DNA of 40,351 bases from Mycolicibacterium palauense (lineage in GTDB: Bacteria; Actinomycetota; Actinomycetes; Mycobacteriales; Mycobacteriaceae): the NCBI RefSeq assembly GCF_002592005.1, contig NZ_NVQF01000058.1, positions 1 to 40,351 of the forward strand, given 5' to 3'. The notes beneath the pieces are model-generated. The model saw nothing but the letters and a program-made list of their open reading frames with translations, was not told the DNA's origin and did no database searches. Both the position numbers and the translations under genes were made by a program. Within the stretch, counting starts at the first letter, position 1, and every line of letters begins with the position of its first letter. Below are positions 29,554-36,384 of this stretch, piece after piece.

Positions 29554-30538
29554 GGACCAGATCCGGGTCGTCGGGGAACTCGTCTTCGGGTTGCGGGTTG
29601 GGGTCCAGAGGATCCGGCGCGTAGTAGCGCTTCGAGGACTTCCAGTCGTCGGTGAACACACCGGAAAGCCGCTCGACGATCGCGGGGTCCTCGAGCACCA
29701 CACCGAGTTCGCGGCGCAGGTCGAATGCGCTGCGGTCGATGTTCATCGAACCCACCAGTGCCCGTTGGCGATCGACGATGACGAGTTTGGCGTGGGCCCG
29801 GAAGTTACGCTGTTTGCGCACCTTGACGCCGAACTTGCGCAGCGTCCGCAACGACGCGAAGGTGTCCAGTTTGTCGCTCTCGCTGATTCCGTGCTGGCCT
29901 CCGCACAGCACGCGGACCTTCGCCCCGCGCGCCACCGCGGCCACGATCCGGTCGAGGATGACGGCGTCGACGTACTTGGGATGCTGAACCTCGAGTCGGT
30001 GCGTGGCGGTGTCCATGAACTGGGCCATGACGTTGCGCGAGTTGGAGTTACTCCACAACAGCCCGGTGTCCTCGGTGGGCGCCCAGTCGTGGTGGCCCCA
30101 GTCGGCCTCGAACCCCTCGATGATCTGTGCCACCTGGGCCGGATCCGTGGTGACGACGCCGAAATCGCGGGTGCGGGTGAAGTACTTGGTGCACAGATTG
30201 AACGTGGCGATCAGCGCGGCGCGCGAGTCGGCCACGATCGACTTCTCGTGCGTGACATAGAACGCGGGGTTCGACCATGCCACGTCGACGCCGGCCTCGG
30301 CGAGGCTGGCAAACGTGTCGTCGTTGGCGCGCTCGCCGCCGGACTTCACCGGATTGAGCATCACGCGCACCTCGACTCCGGCGCGTCGCCGCTCGATCGC
30401 CGCGTCGATGAGATCGTCGTCGGTGAACGTGAACTGCTTGATGCGCAACATCTCGCGTGCGGATCCGATGAAGTCGAGCACGGGCTCCAGCCCGTCGTCC
30501 GGCTCCACGATCAGCTGAGGCGTCATCGGCGCGAGCAT
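29546..30538 (-). CDS. Phospholipase D-like protein with two HKD motifs
   Basis: A PLD-superfamily enzyme of 330 aa. Both catalytic motifs are intact: HEKSIVAD (H97, K99, D104) and HAKLVIVD (H249, K251, D256) with GSMNIDRSAFDLRRE after the second. Members hydrolyse or transfer phosphodiesters (phospholipids, cardiolipin synthesis, or nucleic acid). There is no signal peptide or membrane helix, so it is probably cytoplasmic or membrane-associated. ATG 30538 is chosen because TACGGT lies exactly 6 nt upstream, a leaderless pattern; ATG 30526 is an alternative. The acidic tail (PDDPDLVHE) overlaps the first chrA gene by 8 nt. Why a PLD enzyme should be coupled to ChrA is unclear. Confidence 0.88.
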   Translation of the reverse strand: MLAPMTPQLIVEPDDGLEPVLDFIGSAREMLRIKQFTFTDDDLIDAAIERRRAGVEVRVMLNPVKSGGERANDDTFASLAEAGVDVAWSNPAFYVTHEKSIVADSRAALIATFNLCTKYFTRTRDFGVVTTDPAQVAQIIEGFEADWGHHDWAPTEDTGLLWSNSNSRNVMAQFMDTATHRLEVQHPKYVDAVILDRIVAAVARGAKVRVLCGGQHGISESDKLDTFASLRTLRKFGVKVRKQRNFRAHAKLVIVDRQRALVGSMNIDRSAFDLRRELGVVLEDPAIVERLSGVFTDDWKSSKRYYAPDPLDPNPQPEDEFPDDPDLVHE

Positions 30539-30544
30539 AGGCGG

Positions 30545-30550
30545 ACCGTA
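30545..30550 (-). promoter_or_regulatory. Leaderless -10 hexamer for the PLD-chrA operon
   Basis: Minus-strand TACGGT followed by 6 nt and ATG 30538. Confidence 0.45.
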
Positions 30551-30641
30551 GCAGCCGCGGGTTATCAACGCCGGAAACTCCGCGGTCGACACATCCCGCG
30601 GCGGGCCCGCACATCCGTGTCCCACGGGCGATCCCGCGGAT

Positions 30642-30665
30642 CCGGACCCGGCTGACGGGGTCCGG
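30642..30665 (-). terminator. Terminator hairpin after the sensor lipoprotein gene
   Basis: CCGGACCC and GGGTCCGG pair around an 8-nt loop, about 70 nt past the stop of the minus-strand lipoprotein gene and before the PLD promoter. Confidence 0.55.
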
Positions 30666-30732
30666 CCCGGGCGAGCATCCAACTGTTCACCTTCTGCTCG
30701 GGCGGGGGTTGCCTTGGTTGCCGGGGCTCGCG

Positions 30733-31488
30733 CTAGCCTCCGGACACGGCAACGGCGACATTGGATTCGATGGCCGTCGCGATGTCGGCGGCCTCGGTCA
30801 CGGGGGTGTCCTGCGGCCTGCACGCCTGCACGTCGACGACGACGTTGGAGGCGACGGCCAACACGTGCTGGCAGGACCGGATGTCCTCACCGGCGCCGCG
30901 GGTGCTGGGGATCGTCAACCGGCGGTCGGTCTCGTCGAGGTCTCCACTGTGCCAACTGGGCAGGGGCCGGTCGTTCAGCGTGATGTTCACCCGGTGATCG
31001 GTACATTCCGACCAGCGATCGGCGGACTGCAGGAAGAAATCCCGTGCGGTTTCCGCGTTCTCGTAGCGCACCACCGCCTGCACCGCGAGACTGTCCCACC
31101 GGTCGCTGTTCGGGACGCGCAGCGTCTGTCGGCGCATGTCCTGCCAGTTCCCGGGGCCGGGCGGCCCGTAGATCGCCGATTCCGCCACCTGCCAGATCCC
31201 CAGGCAGTTCAGGTTGGGCAGCAGGTTGCGGTTGTCGCTCATGGCGGTGACGGGGTCCAGCGGTGTCATGGCTGTGCCCATCACCTCGTCGATATCGGCG
31301 CGGCTCAGCAGCAGTCCCGCGGAGGCCGTCGGGTGCTGTAGCACCCCCGCGGTCCCCGCCGGGGTGGACGACGGCGCCGGTGTGCCGTCGCACGCCGACA
31401 GTGCCGCGGCGAGCAGCAGGCAGACACCCGCGATCGCACCGGCGGGAGCGCCCGGGCCGGGCCGGCGTCGCCGTGGGCTCGGCGTCAC
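30733..31488 (-). CDS. Lipoprotein with PknH-like extracellular sensor domain
   Basis: A 251-aa exported lipoprotein. The signal peptide ends in a lipobox (AALSAC), and a Ser/Thr/Pro linker precedes a domain like the extracellular part of the kinase PknH: LLLSRADIDEVMGTAMTPL, then four cysteines (NCLGIW, SECTDH, RSCQHV, VQACRP) that in PknH form two disulfides. There is no kinase domain, so it is a free-standing sensor or ligand-binding protein on the outer face of the membrane. GTG 31488 overlaps the stop of the upstream secreted-protein gene (31485-31488), which suggests the two work together. Confidence 0.85.
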   Translation of the reverse strand: MTPSPRRRRPGPGAPAGAIAGVCLLLAAALSACDGTPAPSSTPAGTAGVLQHPTASAGLLLSRADIDEVMGTAMTPLDPVTAMSDNRNLLPNLNCLGIWQVAESAIYGPPGPGNWQDMRRQTLRVPNSDRWDSLAVQAVVRYENAETARDFFLQSADRWSECTDHRVNITLNDRPLPSWHSGDLDETDRRLTIPSTRGAGEDIRSCQHVLAVASNVVVDVQACRPQDTPVTEAADIATAIESNVAVAVSGG

Positions 31489-32084
31489 GCGTGGGTGCCG
31501 ACCGCGGCGCAGGCCTGCTGTACCGCGTAGGCCTCGTTGTTCATCTCGCCCGCCGTGGTGTCCAGCGTCTCGCCGGTGCCCCGAAGCCCCATCTTGATCA
31601 GAAGCTTGGTCGCCTTCAACGACCACGAGCGCATCGGTGCCGCGATCTGCGGTGCCAGGCCCGCGATGTTGGAGGCCGACAATGCATCCGCCGCGCCCTG
31701 GCGAAGCGCGGTCCGGCTCAGCGTGCTGCTGTTTCGGACCACCTCCGTGTCCCCGGGCTGCCGGTAGGTCTCGAGCGCCTCGGCGAAGTTCTCGTAGTAG
31801 AGCGCGGTGCCGTCCAGGATGAGTGCGAACCGGCCGCAGGCCGACACCGCTGCGGGGTCGGCGCCCTCGGCGGTGGGGGCCATGACCTGAACCGGGTTCA
31901 CGGCGGGCGTTCCGGCGGCCGACGGGTCCTCGGGATCGGCGGACGCCGCGGCGGCCAGGCTCAGGCTCACAGTCAGGCTCAGGGGCAGGCTCACGGGCAT
32001 GGCCAGGGCCAGGGTTATGCCGGAGCCGGCCGCCACCGTTGCCGACGCGACCGCTCGCATCCACATCGCGGACGCACGCGCCAT
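31485..32084 (-). CDS. Secreted hypothetical protein, partner of the sensor lipoprotein
   Basis: A 199-aa protein with a long signal peptide whose core repeats Ser-Leu pairs (MPVSLPLSLTVSLSLAAA; cleavage near ASA/DPED). The mature part is mainly helical with two cysteines (VSACGRFALILDG and VQQACAAVGTHA) that could bridge N- and C-termini. It resembles small exported mycobacterial proteins of unknown function; no domain name can be given with confidence. The start is well defined: AGGAGG lies 6 nt ahead of ATG 32084. The frame is open further upstream, but that part is arginine-rich and has no ribosome site. It is coupled to the lipoprotein gene by a GTGA overlap and divergent from the porin operon. 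Confidence 0.78.
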   Translation of the reverse strand: MARASAMWMRAVASATVAAGSGITLALAMPVSLPLSLTVSLSLAAAASADPEDPSAAGTPAVNPVQVMAPTAEGADPAAVSACGRFALILDGTALYYENFAEALETYRQPGDTEVVRNSSTLSRTALRQGAADALSASNIAGLAPQIAAPMRSWSLKATKLLIKMGLRGTGETLDTTAGEMNNEAYAVQQACAAVGTHA

Positions 32085-32293
32085 CCGAATCCTCCTCGGT
32101 CGATGCGATTCTGGCGGAAAACGGCCGGGTCCGCGACCTCTGTCGTCGCCGGAACGACCACCATCACGGCCGCGCTGTGTTGTTTGCTCGGCGTTCACCG
32201 TCCGGCAACCAAGCGACTGGATACTTCGACGCGGTAACTTTCCTGATGTTAGCTGAGTGCGAGCATCGCGCTGGTCCGTTGCGAGAGGCCGGT

Positions 32294-32968
32294 ATGCCGA
32301 ACCGATGTGCTGCGCTGCTTGTCATGCTGGTCGTGCTTCCCGCCGCGGCGGTGCCGGTCGCGTCGGCGGACCCGGCCCCGCCGGCGCCCGCACAGCCCGG
32401 TGCGCCGGTTCCGGCGCCGGGGGGATCGGTGCCGTCGGGGCCTCCCGCGGTGCTCGTCACGCCCGACGGCTGGACGTTGACGGTCACCGGAAGCGGTGAG
32501 TCGCATGTTCCGGTGGCGCCCCTGACGACGGCCATCACCTCGCGCGAGTATCTGGTCAGCGGAACCTATTCGGCCGAGATCACCGGTGCGGGAACCACCT
32601 CGCTGACGGGCGGCACGCTGGAGGCGGGGCAGCAGATCGGCTGCGGGATCATCAACGAGGAGTACGAGATGAACCCCAACGCCTCACTGACCCCGTCGAT
32701 CAACGTGCCGTTGGTCGGGGCGCCGATCCTGGGGATGGGCGCGTCCCTGGAGGGCAAGGTCTACCTGTCGCCGGGTGTCACCAACACCATGTCGATCGAG
32801 AAGAAGTCGTTCAAGGGCCGCTCCTCCCGGATATCGGTCAACGGTGTGCGCGTCCGCGTCGACCAGTGCGCCGGGCAGTCGTTCATCCGCTCCTACGCGA
32901 CGCTGGTCAGCTCGACGGACAACACCGACGACGTGATCAGTTATCTCGGTGTCACCACCGCCGTCTGA
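32294..32968 (+). CDS. MspA-family porin 1
   Basis: An outer-membrane channel protein of the MspA family, 224 aa. The signal peptide cleaves near ASA/DPAPP. A proline-rich linker follows (about 27-50), then the family pattern DGWTLTVTGSGE, SREYLVSGTYSAEI, LTGGTLEAGQQIGCG and the C-terminal GQSFIRSYATL. C117 and C192 are conserved in the next gene but absent from classical MspA as I recall it. ATG 32294 has GAGAGG 5 nt upstream; ATG 32246 would add a hydrophilic stretch before the signal and is rejected. Such porins admit small hydrophilic solutes through the mycolate layer. It is the first of three genes in one direction. Confidence 0.9.
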   Translation: MPNRCAALLVMLVVLPAAAVPVASADPAPPAPAQPGAPVPAPGGSVPSGPPAVLVTPDGWTLTVTGSGESHVPVAPLTTAITSREYLVSGTYSAEITGAGTTSLTGGTLEAGQQIGCGIINEEYEMNPNASLTPSINVPLVGAPILGMGASLEGKVYLSPGVTNTMSIEKKSFKGRSSRISVNGVRVRVDQCAGQSFIRSYATLVSSTDNTDDVISYLGVTTAV

Positions 32969-33064
32969 CCGATGGCCGACCGAGAGACCGTCGCCCGGAT
33001 GCCGTCGGAAAGCACGGCGCGCGTGGCAACTTCGAACTCCTTCGACGAGAGGCGCCGATCCGCT

Positions 33065-33817
33065 ATGTTGAGTCGTTTCGTGGCAGCTGCCATGTCGGCA
33101 GTGCCGGCCGTGGTCAGTGGGGCCACGGTGGTGATGGTGTCGGTGGTGATGGTGTCGGTGGTGATGGTGTCGGTGGTGACGGCGGCGCCGGCCGCCGCCG
33201 ACCCGGCCCCACCCGGCCCGGCGCTGCCGCCGGTGCCGGGCGAGATCGTGCCCCCGCCACCGGACAACGGGCTGGTGCCCTCCGCCGAGCCGGCGTCGGC
33301 GATCACGCCCGACGGATGGACCCTGACCGTTGCGGCCACCGACGAGAGCCAGTTGCCGATCGCCGCGCTGACCACGGCGACGTCCTCCCGGGAATACCTG
33401 GTGGGGGGCACCTTCGCCGGTGTCGTCTCCGGCGAGGGCGCCACCGAGTTGAGCGGGGGGACACTTGATGTCGGCTATCAGATCGGCTGCGGGGCCGAGT
33501 TGAAGCAGATGCGGTTGATCGGCCAGGCGGGCGTGGGTTCCGCGGGCTCGACGCTGGGGGCCCCGATCCCGTCGGGTCTGTCCGCCCCGTTGACGGGCAA
33601 GATCGAGATCCACCCCCGTCCCGGAACCGTGACGCAGGTGTCGGTGGACACGAAGTCGTTCAAGCAGGCGCCGGTGCGGGTGACCCTCAAGGACATCCAC
33701 ATCAAGGTGGACGGCTGCCTGGGGCAGTCGTTCATCCGCTCCTACGCGACGCTGACGAGTTCGACCGCCGATACCAGCGACATCGTGGCCTACTACGGCG
33801 TCACCAAGGCCGTGTGA
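33065..33817 (+). CDS. MspA-family porin 2 with repeat-built signal peptide
   Basis: A second MspA-family porin, 250 aa, clearly paralogous to the previous one (DGWTLTV, SREYLVGGTF, GGTLDVGYQIGCG, KSFK, GQSFIRSYATL all shared). C142 and C218 match the cysteines of its neighbour. The signal-peptide core (residues 21-38) is made of VVMVS units encoded by a perfect 15-bp tandem repeat (33127-33180). ATG 33065 is chosen because the hydrophobic core follows at a normal distance; it has GAGAGG about 12 nt upstream, so the start is not certain. The gene ends in a GTGA overlap with a secreted proline-rich protein gene. Confidence 0.9.
   Translation: MLSRFVAAAMSAVPAVVSGATVVMVSVVMVSVVMVSVVTAAPAAADPAPPGPALPPVPGEIVPPPPDNGLVPSAEPASAITPDGWTLTVAATDESQLPIAALTTATSSREYLVGGTFAGVVSGEGATELSGGTLDVGYQIGCGAELKQMRLIGQAGVGSAGSTLGAPIPSGLSAPLTGKIEIHPRPGTVTQVSVDTKSFKQAPVRVTLKDIHIKVDGCLGQSFIRSYATLTSSTADTSDIVAYYGVTKAV
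33127..33180 (+). repeat. 15-bp tandem repeat inside the porin signal peptide
   Basis: The unit GGTGGTGATGGTGTC is present three times without a mismatch and is followed by 9 nt of a fourth copy. Gain or loss of units would lengthen or shorten the hydrophobic core by five residues without a frameshift. Confidence 0.9.
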
Positions 33818-34506
33818 GCCCGGACGTGGAGCACACGCGGTGGGACTCACCGGCCCGGCGTGCCCGAGGCTTCACCGGCGCCGCCCGGGCGGGGATCGTC
33901 TGGGCCCTGCTGGCGGGGTCGGTGATCGCGTGCGCGGCACCGGCTGTGGCAGATCCCGCCGCACCCGTGGACCCGGTGGCCCCGGTGGCCCCGGTGGCCC
34001 CGGGGGGCCCGCCGGCGCCCCCGGTGCGAACCGGAGGGCCCTCGATACCGCTCATCGGGGCGCCGCCGGGTCCCGGGGGACTGGGTCTGCTCGGTCCGTC
34101 GGTCAGCGGGCTGGACCCCGGCACGATCCTCGGCCAGCACGAGGTTCCGTCCCCGCCCGGCGCCGGGCCCGGGACACCGCCGAACCTGTCGATCTTCAAC
34201 AACGCCTACGGGCTTCCGCAGTACCTCGAGCCGTCCGCGCCCGGGCAGGGCACCCAGTTCGGCGTGGCCCCGGGCCAGGAGAACGCCAACGTCAGCCCGC
34301 GGGAGTGGTTCGGCCAGTGGATCGAGATGTACCGCGACGGCCGGCTCCGGGGTGGTCTGCTCGGCCAGCTGCCCGAGGCGGACCTGGGGCGGCCCCTGCC
34401 CGGGACCGCGCCGTTGCCCGGCACCAACCTCCCGCCGGGCCTGGTGGAGTATCTGCCGGATCCCGCCGCGGGCCCGCCGGCCCCCGCGCCACCGCCCGCC
34501 GGCTGA
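33814..34506 (+). CDS. Secreted proline-rich protein in the porin operon
   Basis: A 230-aa exported protein. After a charged N-terminus it has a hydrophobic segment (IVWALLAGSVIACAAPAVA, cleavage near VADPAA), then a low-complexity region with Pro-Val-Ala-Pro repeats encoded by a 9-bp unit, a central globular part (NNAYGLPQYLEPSAPGQGTQ, SPREWFGQWIEMYRDGRLRGG) and a Gly/Pro tail. No known domain is recognised. The start is GTG 33814, overlapping the stop of porin 2, so it is translationally coupled to it. The context suggests a periplasmic or wall-spanning partner that helps place or stabilise the porins, which is inference. A strong terminator follows. Confidence 0.8.
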   Translation: MSPDVEHTRWDSPARRARGFTGAARAGIVWALLAGSVIACAAPAVADPAAPVDPVAPVAPVAPGGPPAPPVRTGGPSIPLIGAPPGPGGLGLLGPSVSGLDPGTILGQHEVPSPPGAGPGTPPNLSIFNNAYGLPQYLEPSAPGQGTQFGVAPGQENANVSPREWFGQWIEMYRDGRLRGGLLGQLPEADLGRPLPGTAPLPGTNLPPGLVEYLPDPAAGPPAPAPPPAG

Positions 34507-34545
34507 CCGGCTGTGCCGCGGGTTGTTTGACCCGCACACGGCGGA

Positions 34546-34575
34546 TGGGCCCCGCTCAACGCTGAGCGGGGCCCA
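34546..34575. terminator. Bidirectional terminator between the porin operon and the amt operon
   Basis: Perfect 13-bp arms TGGGCCCCGCTCA and TGAGCGGGGCCCA around a 4-nt loop, lying between convergent transcription units. Confidence 0.85.
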
Positions 34576-34611
34576 CCCGATTCCGTGCCGCGTCGTGCGG
34601 CCCGGTACTGC

Positions 34612-34830
34612 CTAGTAGGCGGTCGGTTCGCCCTCGGCGGCCGGTCCGCGTTCGACCGGCTGGTGTTCGATGATCTGCCGGTAGGCGTGGTTCTCGTGCT
34701 GGATCATCCGGACGAAGAACGCGATGAACAACACGATGGCCAGGATCGTGAAGATCCACACGCCCGCGGAGTAGCCGCCGAACGTGAACACCACCCCGGG
34801 CTCGTCGTAGCTGTCGATGGGACTGAACAT
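34612..34830 (-). CDS. Single-pass membrane microprotein coupled to Amt
   Basis: A 72-aa protein with one transmembrane helix (GVWIFTILAIVLFIAFFVRM, about residues 23-42), a short acidic N-terminus (MFSPIDSYDEPG) and a charged C-terminal tail (QHENHAYRQIIEHQPVERGP). The ATG follows the amt stop codon directly (TAA then ATG), and GGAGG lies within the last codons of amt, so translation is coupled. No PII protein gene (glnK) is present here, the usual amt partner. It could modulate or stabilise Amt; that is inference from position only. The tail faces the cytoplasm if the positive-inside rule holds. Confidence 0.82.
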   Translation of the reverse strand: MFSPIDSYDEPGVVFTFGGYSAGVWIFTILAIVLFIAFFVRMIQHENHAYRQIIEHQPVERGPAAEGEPTAY

Positions 34831-36159
34831 TTAGACCTCCTCTGCGACGACGACGACGGTGCCGTTGGTGCGCATCGCGGTGACGGGGATGCCCTCCGGG
34901 TACGGCGTGGCCGGAATCTCGGTGAGGTCCAGGCCCTGCTCCTCCACCTCGGCCGGGATACGCAGCAGGCCAACCTTCTTCAGGAACAGCGACACCAGGT
35001 AGGCGGGGAAGAACCCGAGCGCGGCGAACACCAGCGCACCGACGAGCTGGCCCCAGAAGGAGATCGACGGATTGCCGTCGGTGTTGGGGTAACCGGCCAG
35101 GAAGATGCCGGCCATCACCACCGAGTACAGACCCATCCCGCCGTGCACGGTGACAGCGCCGACGACGTCGTCGATCTTGAACCGGTCCAGCAGCTTGCCG
35201 ATGTAGGGGATCAGCCCACCGCCGACCAGTGCGATGACGAAGGTCAACGCCGGGTGGTAGAGGTCCAGCCCGGAGGCCACCGAGATGACCCCGGCCAGAC
35301 CGCCGGAGATGGTCCAGAACGGTTCCCCGCGTGACATCACGTAGGCGCCGATCACGCCGCCGACCAGACCCATCAGCGTGTTGAACGCGAACGCCGACAG
35401 GGTCGTCGGGCTGCCGTAGATCGTCGAGTAGCCGTCGGGCCCGTAGATCACGCAGCCCATCAGGAACCCGAAGAACCCGGCGAAGATCAGGAACAGGCCC
35501 AGCAGGGTCAACGGCAGGTTGTGCGGGCGGATCGTCACCGCGGTGCCGTCGGGCAGGAAGCGCCCGATCCGTGGCCCGAGGTTGATCAGGATGCCCAGCG
35601 CGGCGAAGCCGGCGATCATGTGCACGCAGCCGGCCGCGCCGACGTCGTGGAAGCCGAGCTTGGTGAGCATCCAGCCCGCGCCGTGCCATCCCCAGGCCGC
35701 GCCGATGATCCAGACGACCGAGCCGACGAACACCGTCAGGATCAGGAAGCCGCTGGTGCGGATCCGTTCCAGCACCGCGCCGGACATGATCGACCCGGTG
35801 GTGGCGGCGAACAGGGCGAAGGCGCCCCAGAAGATGCCACTGGCCTGGTCAGCGGTGTTGGGCCCCATGTTGTCGCTCCACGGCAGCGCCGCCGTGGCGA
35901 GTTCGTCGATCCTGATCCAGCCGCTGGGCATGGCGTTGTACAGGAACCAACCGACGAAATAGAACGACGCGACGATCGTGGCGAATGCCAGCAGGTTCTT
36001 CATCGCGGTTGCCAACACGTTCTTCGACCGTGACGCGCCGATCTCATAAGCCAGGAAGCCGGCGTGGATGAGCATCATCAACGCGATCGACATCCAGTAG
36101 AAGAACTCGTTGTTGACCGCAGTCATGGACGATAAGGCGTCCTCGACTTCAGGTGTCAC
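34831..36159 (-). CDS. amt: Ammonium transporter
   Basis: An Amt/Mep/Rh-family ammonium channel-transporter of 442 aa with about eleven membrane helices. The twin histidines of the conduction pore are present: H180 in GAAGCVHMIAGFAALG and H339 in AVTVHGGMGLYS. Other family features are WGAFALFAATTGSI and the FNTLMGLVGGVIGAYV stretch. The C-terminal tail is longer than the transport core needs and ends in a hydrophobic VVVVAEEV. GTG 36159 is chosen because GGAGG lies 5 nt upstream. The promoter region has two GlnR-like boxes and a hairpin. A microprotein gene follows with no gap. Nitrogen limitation is the expected inducer. Confidence 0.95.
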   Translation of the reverse strand: MTPEVEDALSSMTAVNNEFFYWMSIALMMLIHAGFLAYEIGASRSKNVLATAMKNLLAFATIVASFYFVGWFLYNAMPSGWIRIDELATAALPWSDNMGPNTADQASGIFWGAFALFAATTGSIMSGAVLERIRTSGFLILTVFVGSVVWIIGAAWGWHGAGWMLTKLGFHDVGAAGCVHMIAGFAALGILINLGPRIGRFLPDGTAVTIRPHNLPLTLLGLFLIFAGFFGFLMGCVIYGPDGYSTIYGSPTTLSAFAFNTLMGLVGGVIGAYVMSRGEPFWTISGGLAGVISVASGLDLYHPALTFVIALVGGGLIPYIGKLLDRFKIDDVVGAVTVHGGMGLYSVVMAGIFLAGYPNTDGNPSISFWGQLVGALVFAALGFFPAYLVSLFLKKVGLLRIPAEVEEQGLDLTEIPATPYPEGIPVTAMRTNGTVVVVAEEV

Positions 36160-36193
36160 ACGGACCTCCGACCAGGTGATTTGTGGAAGGGAT

Positions 36194-36209
36194 GTTTCTT
36201 GTCAGTGTC
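36194..36209 (-). promoter_or_regulatory. GlnR-like box 1 upstream of amt
   Basis: The minus strand reads GACAC-N6-GAAAC against the actinobacterial GlnR pattern gTnAC-N6-GaAAC; the second half is perfect and the first has one mismatch. Confidence 0.45.
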
Positions 36210-36223
36210 CTGAGGGCACTGAC
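36201..36223 (-). promoter_or_regulatory. Hairpin in the amt upstream region
   Basis: GTCAGTG and CACTGAC (7 bp, extendable to 10 with one G-T pair) close on a TGA triloop. It overlaps GlnR-like box 1, 42 nt from the GTG start, so it may act as an operator or as an RNA hairpin. Confidence 0.45.
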
Positions 36224-36255
36224 GGTTTACGAAACTTGACGCTAGCTGTGGCTGT

Positions 36256-36271
36256 GTGTCCCACCGGTCAC
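36256..36271 (-). promoter_or_regulatory. GlnR-like box 2 upstream of amt
   Basis: The minus strand reads GTGAC-N6-GACAC; the first half fits gTnAC fully and the second fits GaAAC at four of five bases. Confidence 0.45.
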
Positions 36272-36384
36272 TGCGCGTTAATTCCCCGTGAAGTCCTCGC
36301 GCGGAGCCCATCGGCAGCGCCACCGTGCCCGCCACCGTGCCCGCCGCCGGCCCGCCCCGTGCCCCCGTCTGTTAGGACTGGCCA

